Assembly (NCBI GenBank): GCA_947383685.1
Contig: CANDEE010000058.1
Coordinates: 1-10,024 of the forward strand
Origin: an uncultured Pseudoflavonifractor sp.
GTDB taxonomy: Bacteria > Bacillota > Clostridia > Oscillospirales > Oscillospiraceae
DNA length: 10,024 bases
Direction: 5' to 3'
Below the pieces are notes generated by a model that had not been told where the DNA came from, made no database searches, and saw only the letters and a program-made list of their open reading frames with translations. A program made the position numbers and the translations under genes. Shown one piece after another: positions 5,448-10,024 of this stretch (its first letter is position 1; each line of letters opens with the position of its first letter).

Positions 5448-6779
5448 TCAAGCATAATGATATTTTTCCCGCTTTTTCCACAGGAACCACCCGGAAACTA
5501 TCATGGCCAGCGCCTCAGCCAAAGCGGTGGCCAGCCACACGCCGTCTATGCCCAGCAGTTGGGGCAGCAGCAGGATGGAACCGGCTTGGAACACAAGAGT
5601 CCGCAGAAAGGAGATGACGGCGGAGACAAAACCATCCCCCAAGGCGGTGAAAAAGGAAGAGGCAAAGATGCTGGCGCCGCAGAACAGGTAAGCCACCGAG
5701 TATAGGCGGAAGCCCCGGACCGTAAGCTCTAAAAGCTGGGCGTCATAGCCCACGAAGATGTAAGCCAGAAGACGGGCCAGCAGGATGGCGGCGGCGGTCA
5801 TGACCACCGAACCGGCCAAAATGATGGTCAGGCACTTGCGGAATAGGCTTTTCAGTTCTTCCTGGTTCCCTGCGCCGTACTGGTAGCTGAAAATGGGAGC
5901 GGAACCCATAGACACCCCAATGAGCGTAGCGATAAAGATGAACTGGACATACATCATGGCAGTATAGGCCGCCACACCTTGCGCGCCTGCCATATTCATA
6001 AGGGTTCGGTTATAGAGAATGGTAATCAGAGAGGCGGAAATATTAGTCATCAGTTCGGAGGAGCCGTTGGTGCAGGCTTTCAGCAGCATTTTGGGGTAAA
6101 GCTTGGTTTTTACCAGCCGCAAGGGGCTTTTATTGGGGAGGAGAAAGTAAAAAAAGGGGATCACGCCCCCGACTAAATAGCCTGCCACCGTGCCCAAGGC
6201 GGCTCCCGCTACCCCCAGGCGGAGCACGACAATAAAAAGGTAGTCCAAGAAAATATTGGTTCCGCCGGCAGCTAAGGAGAGAAAAAAGCCCATCTTGGGC
6301 TTTTCCGCCACCACGCAGAAGGACTGGAGGGAGGTTTGGAGCATAAAGGCGGGAGCGCCGGCTATCATAATAAAGCCGTAGACCATACAGTCCTTCAGCA
6401 GGGCTTCGTTGGCTCCCATCAGGAAGCAAAGGGGCCGGAGAAAGGCGATACACAGCCCGGAGACGGCGGCGCCTACCGTCAAAATGGTGAGGATAAGGGT
6501 GGTAAAATATTCCTTTGCCTTTTCCGCCTGTCCGGTGCCCATGACCCGGGCCACCTCCGCGCTGCCGCCGGTACCCAGCATAAAGCCGAAAGCGCCTACC
6601 ACCATGGGAAGGGGATAGACAATATTTACCGAGGCCAAGGCCGCGTCGCCCACTACATTGGAAACAAAGATGCCGTCAACCACAGAGTAAATAGAGGTGA
6701 CAATCATCATAGCGATGGAGGGCAGGGTGAAGCGGAGCAGGCGGGAATAGGTGAAATGGTCGGAAAGTTGGATTTTCAT
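5448..6779 (-). CDS. MATE-family multidrug/sodium antiporter
   Basis: Membrane exporter of the MATE (MatE/MepA-like) family, which expels cationic or other amphipathic compounds in exchange for Na+ or H+; the actual substrate cannot be read from sequence. It has 443 residues, usual for the family, with about 12 hydrophobic helices in two halves. The first half shows the standard MATE opening: TLPSIAMMIVTSIYSVVDGIFVSN (split as TLPSIAMMIVT and VVDGIFVSN), AALASVNIVYP, then the glycine-rich GFMLGTGGSAEVARVMG (64-80). The second half has the parallel NGSSELMTNISASL and IGVSMGSAPIFSYQYGAG. The protein ends in a basic tail (WKKREKYHYA). AAGGAG (6785-6790) lies only five bases before the ATG. A terminator hairpin ends just upstream of that site. 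No clear promoter is seen between that hairpin and the start codon, so its expression signal is uncertain. Confidence 0.92.
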   Translation of the reverse strand: MKIQLSDHFTYSRLLRFTLPSIAMMIVTSIYSVVDGIFVSNVVGDAALASVNIVYPLPMVVGAFGFMLGTGGSAEVARVMGTGQAEKAKEYFTTLILTILTVGAAVSGLCIAFLRPLCFLMGANEALLKDCMVYGFIMIAGAPAFMLQTSLQSFCVVAEKPKMGFFLSLAAGGTNIFLDYLFIVVLRLGVAGAALGTVAGYLVGGVIPFFYFLLPNKSPLRLVKTKLYPKMLLKACTNGSSELMTNISASLITILYNRTLMNMAGAQGVAAYTAMMYVQFIFIATLIGVSMGSAPIFSYQYGAGNQEELKSLFRKCLTIILAGSVVMTAAAILLARLLAYIFVGYDAQLLELTVRGFRLYSVAYLFCGASIFASSFFTALGDGFVSAVISFLRTLVFQAGSILLLPQLLGIDGVWLATALAEALAMIVSGWFLWKKREKYHYA

Positions 6780-6797
6780 AATAACTCCTTTTTTGAT

Positions 6798-6829
6798 AAA
6801 AAAAGCGGGCGTCCCAAAGGACGCCCGCT
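6798..6829 (-). terminator. Terminator after the TIGR04255-family gene, directly upstream of the MATE gene
   Basis: Stem of 11 bp (6804-6814 with 6819-6829), loop CAAA on the plus strand. On the minus strand it is followed by a run of seven T (complement of 6798-6804). It lies about 40 bases past the TIGR04255 stop and only seven bases before the MATE ribosome binding site, so it could also act as an attenuator for the MATE gene. Confidence 0.85.
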
Positions 6830-6869
6830 GAAAGACAACAGTCTCAGCAATAGGCGTAATAGGGATGGT

Positions 6870-7661
6870 TTATTTCGGAGTAGGCCCCATTGCGTTGTGG
6901 AGCTCCTCGCTGACGGCGGAGTTAAAAAGCCGTACCCCATAGTCATGGAGCACGTCCAGCTCCCCGGCGATGCGCTGGGCGGCGATCTGCTTGTCCACCA
7001 CGGAAAAGTCTCCGTCCAGGATAAACTTGGGCTCCGGGTCCTTCTTTCCGTCTCCCAGCATACCGGGGCCGGCGTGGAGCTTCATGTGGCGGTTTTCCCC
7101 CAGGTTCATCTCCACGTCCAGGGCGCACTTGCCGGTGGCCTTCTCATCCACATCAGGCTCGGACAGCACCCCGATAAAGGGGGCGTTGATAAGGTCGTCC
7201 CACAGCTCGTCCTGAAGGCCCAGCCGGTTTCGGGAGAAGGCGTTGACGTACCGCAGGCCGATGCGCTCAAAGAAGGCGGGATGATAGATTTGGATAAACA
7301 GGGCCAGCACCTTGTCCAGCTTCTGGGCAAACTCCTCCCAGGAGGTATACCGCAGCGTGGACAGGGCGATAAAGTCTTTGGTCAGGTTGATTTTCCACAG
7401 CCCGTCGGTGGAGATAAAGTTGTAGTTGGTGATGGGGGGCTGCCGCTCGATTTGGGGCTGGGGAGCGTTGGGGTTGGTGATTTTCAGAGGCTGCTGCTCC
7501 TGCCGGGCCACATATTTGGGAAATTCCCCCCGGATCATCTCCTGAAACTGGGCAGGCTCGGTGGAGCCGATGGACAGGATGGTGGGAAAACGGAGCTGGC
7601 AGATGACCTCGATCAGCGGAGAAACGGCATAGGAATACCGGGAATTGTCGGAAAACAGCAT
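6870..7661 (-). CDS. TIGR04255-family protein, function unknown
   Basis: A 263-residue soluble protein without signal peptide or membrane segment. It fits the sporadically distributed TIGR04255 family (about 250 residues, no known function). The N terminus has SPLIEVICQLRF (14-25), the usual P(L/I)xEV..xLRF opening. The middle has RIGLRYVNAFSR (133-144), and the end a helix LHDYGVRLFNSAVSEELH (238-255). A proline/glutamine-rich linker lies at about 57-77. The recognition is by pattern memory, not by a search. The ATG at 7661 has AAGGAG eight bases before it; the frame stays open to 7730 but without a better start. The gene has its own promoter, inside the end of nrdG, and its own terminator. 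Nothing in the neighbours (nrdG, MATE) explains its job. Confidence 0.8.
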   Translation of the reverse strand: MLFSDNSRYSYAVSPLIEVICQLRFPTILSIGSTEPAQFQEMIRGEFPKYVARQEQQPLKITNPNAPQPQIERQPPITNYNFISTDGLWKINLTKDFIALSTLRYTSWEEFAQKLDKVLALFIQIYHPAFFERIGLRYVNAFSRNRLGLQDELWDDLINAPFIGVLSEPDVDEKATGKCALDVEMNLGENRHMKLHAGPGMLGDGKKDPEPKFILDGDFSVVDKQIAAQRIAGELDVLHDYGVRLFNSAVSEELHNAMGPTPK

Positions 7662-7692
7662 GGGATTCGCTCCTTCCTGGGATGATAGTATT

Positions 7693-7721
7693 ATTTTACC
7701 CTGAATCAAAGGAAAAATCAA
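7693..7721 (-). promoter_or_regulatory. SigA-type promoter of the TIGR04255-family gene
   Basis: On the minus strand: TTGATT (7721-7716), 17-base spacer, TAAAAT (7698-7693, five of six). Transcription would start near 7686 and give a leader of about 25 bases containing the AAGGAG site. The -35 overlaps the nrdG stop codon. I see no terminator between nrdG and this gene, so read-through from nrdG is also possible. Confidence 0.6.
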
Positions 7722-8242
7722 CCCTCCCAAAGAGTAACCGCTCCGGCTTGCAGGGTCTTGGGTACATCGATGAGCCGCTGGTTGCTGGAGCCCCGGAACA
7801 GGAGGGTAATGTCGTGAAGCTCCTCCACAAAGGGCCCGTCCACCAGCACGTCCAGCAGGGACAAAAATTCATCGGTAACCTCGCACCGGCACCGGGAGGG
7901 CTCCTTTCCGGTGAGCTGTTCCCAGGTGAAGCCCGAATAGCACCAGATCGTCTTCTCCGGCTGCTCCCGCCGCACCCGGCGGAGGAAGGGAACCAGCCCC
8001 CGCTGGTTCTCCGCCTCTCCCGGCTCGCCCCCCAAAAGGGTCAGCCCGTCCACAAAGGCGGGGGACAGCTCCTCCAAAATATGCTCCTCTACCTCCGGGG
8101 TAAAGGGCTCGCCGTAGCCGAAGTCCCAGGTCTCGGGCTGAAAACAGTTTTTGCAGTGGTTCCGGCAGCCGGAGACGAACAGGGTCACCCGAACCCCTAC
8201 CCCGTCGGCAATATCCCGGGGCTTAATGTTGCAGTAATTCAT
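7718..8242 (-). CDS. nrdG: NrdG, anaerobic ribonucleotide reductase activating protein (radical SAM)
   Basis: Radical-SAM activase that uses a [4Fe-4S] cluster and S-adenosylmethionine to make the glycyl radical on NrdD; works in the cytoplasm without oxygen. It has 174 residues, usual for NrdG. The cluster motif CxxxCxxC is C26-RNH-C30-KN-C33 within FVSGCRNHCKNCF. LLGGEP (69-74), WCYSGFTWEQL (100-110), DVLVDGPF (131-138) and RGSSNQRLID (150-159) are further NrdG signatures. The ATG at 8242 is chosen because AAAAAAGGAG (8251-8260) lies eight bases before it. The frame is open further back to 8341, but that stretch overlaps the divergent gene's promoter. Its partner nrdD is 1.1 kb upstream on the same strand, separated by an opposite-strand regulator gene. 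No convincing promoter for nrdG is seen in the 91-base divergent gap. Confidence 0.96.
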   Translation of the reverse strand: MNYCNIKPRDIADGVGVRVTLFVSGCRNHCKNCFQPETWDFGYGEPFTPEVEEHILEELSPAFVDGLTLLGGEPGEAENQRGLVPFLRRVRREQPEKTIWCYSGFTWEQLTGKEPSRCRCEVTDEFLSLLDVLVDGPFVEELHDITLLFRGSSNQRLIDVPKTLQAGAVTLWEG

Positions 8243-8269
8243 AAAAACGGCTCCTTTTTTGAAAATCAA

Positions 8270-8297
8270 CCAGCGGTTTGGTGACAACCCCGGCTGG
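8270..8297. repeat. Imperfect dyad in the nrdG/XRE divergent region
   Basis: CCAGC-GGTT (8270-8278) and AACC-CCG-GCTGG (8286-8297): the arms match except for three extra bases in the right arm. The dyad encloses the -35 element of the rightward promoter. The place fits an operator for the regulator transcribed from it, possibly also acting on nrdG. Not a known consensus to me. Confidence 0.3.
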
Positions 8298-8309
8298 GAG
8301 TGATAAGAT
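8281..8309 (+). promoter_or_regulatory. SigA-type promoter of the XRE-family regulator
   Basis: GTGACA (8281-8286, five of six), 17-base spacer, TAAGAT (8304-8309, four of six). Transcription would start near 8316, so the leader is short (about 18 bases) and holds GAAAGGA, the likely ribosome binding site. Read on the other strand, the same -35 bases give TTGTCA, but no matching -10 is found there for nrdG. Confidence 0.45.
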
Positions 8310-8333
8310 GAAGGGCAGAAAGGATGTGAGAGC

Positions 8334-9152
8334 ATGGACAATCAGCGCATCGGAGCGTTCATCCGGGAGCGGAGAAAAGAAAAGGAGCTGACCCAGAAGG
8401 ACGTGGCCGAGGCTCTGCATATCACCGACCGGGCCGTCTCCAAGTGGGAGCGGGGCCTGAACGCCCCGGACATCGCCCTGCTGGAGCCCCTGGCGGAGCT
8501 TCTCGGCGTAACCGTGGGAGAGCTGATCCGGGGAGAGAGATTGGAGGAGACGCCGGTGGACGACACCAAAAGATTGCTGGAATATTCCCAGGGGGAGATG
8601 ACCCGGAAAATCTGGGGGGAGAGAAAGCGGTATGTGGCTGTGCTGCTCCTCATTTTGGCGGTGTTGGGGGGGCTCCTCTGGCGCAGCGGGATTTTCTTCC
8701 TGCTGGACAAAAAGCCTTCCCCTGACGGCCGGAGCGTGGTGCGGGTATACAGCAAGAAATGGGATTTCTGGCCCCTGCGGTTTACGTTGGAGGATGCGGT
8801 CCAGATCATTTTGGAGGACGGGGACCAAACCTCCTATATCGCCTATGGCAGCAGCGAATACCAGGGGCTTTGGTGGGCCCCCGACGGGCGGAAATACGCA
8901 ATGAGCTTCCGGCAGGATGGCCGGTCCTGGGTGGTACTTAACTGGCTGGACAGCCACAATGAATCGAACCTAAACCCCATCCTGAACATGGGGGGCGCGG
9001 ACACGGAATATCAGTTCCTCCAGTGGGGAAAGGATGGGGCGTCCATGCTCTTTTATTACAGCAGACCGGGGGAGACCGCCCAGGAGGGCTACTTCTGGTA
9101 TAACTGCGAAACCGGGCAGGTCAGCGGCGTTTTAGAGCTGCCTAACGCATGA
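8334..9152 (+). CDS. Membrane-anchored XRE-family transcriptional regulator with extracytoplasmic domain
   Basis: A 272-residue protein. Residues 6-66 form a clear XRE/Cro-type helix-turn-helix (IGAFIRERRKEKELTQKDVA, then LHITDRAVSKWERG and LAELLGVTVGELI). A linker leads to one membrane helix (about 100-124, YVAVLLLILAVLGGLLW). The remaining about 145 residues should lie outside the cytoplasm. They contain repeated aspartate-glycine turns (SPDGR 129-133, APDGR 182-186, QDGR 194-197, GKDG 232-235) and many aromatic residues, suggesting beta-propeller-like or other beta-sheet blades. I infer a one-component sensor: signal outside, DNA binding inside. The ligand is unknown. The ATG at 8334 has AGG about ten bases before it. 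It lies between nrdG and nrdD on the opposite strand, so regulation of one of them or of itself is plausible but unproven. Confidence 0.85.
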   Translation: MDNQRIGAFIRERRKEKELTQKDVAEALHITDRAVSKWERGLNAPDIALLEPLAELLGVTVGELIRGERLEETPVDDTKRLLEYSQGEMTRKIWGERKRYVAVLLLILAVLGGLLWRSGIFFLLDKKPSPDGRSVVRVYSKKWDFWPLRFTLEDAVQIILEDGDQTSYIAYGSSEYQGLWWAPDGRKYAMSFRQDGRSWVVLNWLDSHNESNLNPILNMGGADTEYQFLQWGKDGASMLFYYSRPGETAQEGYFWYNCETGQVSGVLELPNA

Positions 9153-9202
9153 TCCTGGGGCGAAAAACCGAAACGGGGGAAGGTATCGGAAGGAGGAAAA
9201 GT

Positions 9203-9233
9203 GTGAAAGGGAACCATCAGGGTTCTCTTTCAC
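9203..9233. repeat. Hairpin 1 of the intergenic array
   Basis: Arms 9203-9215 and 9221-9233: 13 bp with one G-T wobble, loop ATCAG. It starts about 50 bases after the regulator's stop. There is no T run behind it, so it is not a classical terminator. Confidence 0.75.
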
Positions 9234-9262
9234 CCATTTCAATGGGGCTTTTGAACCTGTGA
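9203..9262 (+). CDS. Possible 19-residue small ORF with strong ribosome binding site (doubtful)
   Basis: AAGGAGG (9190-9196) lies six bases before a GTG at 9203, which opens a 19-codon frame ending in TGA at 9260-9262 (peptide MKGNHQGSLSPISMGLLNL). The frame runs through the first hairpin of the array and ends inside the second. The ribosome binding site is the only support. The peptide is not recognisable, and no gene follows on this strand, so a leader-peptide role has no target. Confidence 0.15.
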   Translation: MKGNHQGSLSPISMGLLNL

Positions 9263-9275
9263 AACAGGTTCAAAA
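9249..9275. repeat. Hairpin 2 of the intergenic array
   Basis: Perfect 12-bp arms (9249-9260 and 9264-9275), three-base centre GAA. The core GAACCTGT/ACAGGTTC is flanked by TTTT and AAAA, symmetrical on both strands. Confidence 0.8.
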
Positions 9276-9280
9276 TGCGG

Positions 9281-9312
9281 TCAGACTGTCAAAAAGTTTT
9301 TTGACAGTCTGA
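9281..9312. repeat. Hairpin 3 of the intergenic array
   Basis: Perfect 15-bp arms (9281-9295 and 9298-9312), centre GT. The outer half is TCAGACTGTC/GACAGTCTGA; the inner half is A5/T5. With the A/T part unpaired it becomes a 10-bp stem with a loop of A and T. It begins five bases after hairpin 2 and its last base is the first base of hairpin 4. Confidence 0.8.
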
Positions 9313-9344
9313 AAAAGGGACGGGCCGGCGGCCCGTCCCTTTTT
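9312..9344. terminator. Bidirectional terminator between the XRE regulator and nrdD (hairpin 4)
   Basis: Perfect 15-bp stem (9312-9326 with 9330-9344), loop GGC. The outer five pairs are A-T, so each strand ends in a run of T. It lies nine bases past the nrdD stop codon on the minus strand and serves the convergent pair. Confidence 0.93.
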
Positions 9345-9353
9345 GGTTTCCTC

Positions 9354-10024
9354 TTACAGGTGAAGCACCCGCTCCTTGATCTCCTGTGTCCTTCCCTGGT
9401 TCCAGAACTGGGTCCCGATGTACCCGCAGGTCCGCCGGGCCACGTTCATCTTGCTCTGATCCCGGTTCTTGCAGTGGGGGCACTCCCAAACCAGCTTGCC
9501 GTCGTCCTCCACGATCTGAATTTCTCCGTCAAAGCCGCACACCTGGCAGAAATCGCTCTTGGTGTTCAGCTCGGCGTACATAATGTTGTCGTAGATAAAC
9601 TGCATCAGGCTCAGCACGGCGGGGAGGTTCTGCTGCATATTGGGAACCTCCACATAGCTGATGGCGCCGCCGGGGGAGAGGGCCTGGAACTTGGACTCAA
9701 AGGCCAGCTTGGAGAAGGCGTCGATCTCCTCAGTGACGTGAATGTGGTAGGAGTTGGTGATGTAGTTTTTGTCGGTAACGCCCTCAATGACTCCAAACCG
9801 CTTCTGAAGGCACTTGGAGAACTTATAGGTGGTGGACTCCAGAGGGGTTCCATAGAGGGAGAAGTCGATGTTGCTCTCCGCCTTCCACTTCTTACAGGCG
9901 TCGTTCATGTGCTGCATGACCTTCAGGCCGAAGGGGGTTCCCACCTCGGGTTCGGTGTGGCTCACGCCGGTCATGTACTTGACGCACTCGTAAAGCCCCG
10001 CGTAGCCCAGGGAGATGGTGGAGT
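9354..10024 (-). CDS. nrdD: Anaerobic ribonucleoside-triphosphate reductase, C-terminal part (5' end outside window)
   Basis: Class III reductase that makes deoxyribonucleotides from ribonucleoside triphosphates under anaerobic conditions; needs NrdG for its glycyl radical. The last 222 residues are visible; the frame is open at the right edge (first full codon ends at 10022, reading STISLGYAGLYECV). The glycyl-radical site is ARRTCGYIGTQFWNQGR, with the radical glycine encoded by the complement of 9423-9425. Just before it are the four zinc-binding cysteines, CQVC and CPHC, about 20 residues apart. The end KERVLHL follows closely after the radical loop, as in the family. A terminator stands nine bases behind the stop codon, so this transcript does not reach nrdG. 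The promoter (and any NrdR box) would be off the window. Confidence 0.97.
   Translation of the reverse strand, partial: STISLGYAGLYECVKYMTGVSHTEPEVGTPFGLKVMQHMNDACKKWKAESNIDFSLYGTPLESTTYKFSKCLQKRFGVIEGVTDKNYITNSYHIHVTEEIDAFSKLAFESKFQALSPGGAISYVEVPNMQQNLPAVLSLMQFIYDNIMYAELNTKSDFCQVCGFDGEIQIVEDDGKLVWECPHCKNRDQSKMNVARRTCGYIGTQFWNQGRTQEIKERVLHL

Noticed and set aside
5503..5691. Small plus-strand open frames opposite the MATE gene and elsewhere
   Set aside because: No ribosome binding sites, no recognisable products, all within well-supported genes on the other strand.
6336..7685. 449-codon plus-strand open frame across the MATE and TIGR04255 genes
   Set aside because: It runs across two well-supported minus-strand genes and a terminator, with glycine- and histidine-rich nonsense-like composition.
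8223..8957. 244-codon minus-strand open frame opposite the XRE regulator, which could bridge to nrdG
   Set aside because: Proline-rich composition, no good ribosome binding site, and the plus strand encodes a clear helix-turn-helix and membrane segment.
1..10024. CRISPR arrays, tRNA or rRNA genes, insertion sequences, phage or toxin-antitoxin modules
   Set aside because: I looked for them and saw no repeat-spacer pattern, tRNA cloverleaf, transposase or integrase motif. The hairpins at 9203-9344 differ from each other and do not form an array of equal repeats.

Overview
The window is about 10 kb of a moderately GC-rich, spore-forming, anaerobic Firmicute. Three things point that way. spoIVB and spo0A lie side by side, an arrangement typical of endospore formers. 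A class III (oxygen-sensitive) ribonucleotide reductase is present. Shine-Dalgarno sequences are strong (AAGGAG type). Protein style and GC content suggest Clostridia, probably Oscillospiraceae (Flavonifractor/Lawsonibacter-like); that placement is inference, since no marker RNA gene is present. No tRNA, rRNA, CRISPR array, insertion sequence or phage gene is visible.

Left part, plus strand (1-3855). The window opens inside a P-type cation ATPase (C-terminal 254 residues). A Bax-inhibitor-1/YetJ-type membrane protein follows with its own extended -10 promoter and a strong terminator. Next is a ~260-base stretch without a convincing gene. It holds several hairpins and a second intrinsic terminator that ends just before the spoIVB ribosome binding site. 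spoIVB (sporulation signalling serine peptidase) and spo0A (master sporulation regulator) follow. A perfect 0A box lies directly behind the spoIVB stop codon, and a perfect inverted repeat abuts the likely spo0A promoter.

Middle part, minus strand (3926-8242). A bidirectional terminator separates spo0A from convergent pncB (nicotinate phosphoribosyltransferase, NAD salvage). Upstream of pncB on the same strand are a MATE-family efflux transporter, a TIGR04255-family protein of unknown function, and nrdG (the activase of anaerobic ribonucleotide reductase). A terminator separates the TIGR04255 gene from the MATE gene. pncB and the TIGR04255 gene each have a readable promoter, so this is a set of separately transcribed genes rather than one operon.

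Right part (8334-10024). nrdD, the reductase that NrdG activates, is at the right edge on the minus strand and runs out of the window. nrdD and nrdG are separated by an oppositely oriented gene for a membrane-anchored XRE-type regulator with a probable extracytoplasmic sensor domain. The space between that gene and nrdD holds four consecutive hairpins in ~140 bases, the last being a bidirectional terminator.

Most genes are ordinary core genes. The stretches most worth a second look are the structured leader before spoIVB, the hairpin array at 9203-9344, and the regulator placed between nrdD and nrdG.
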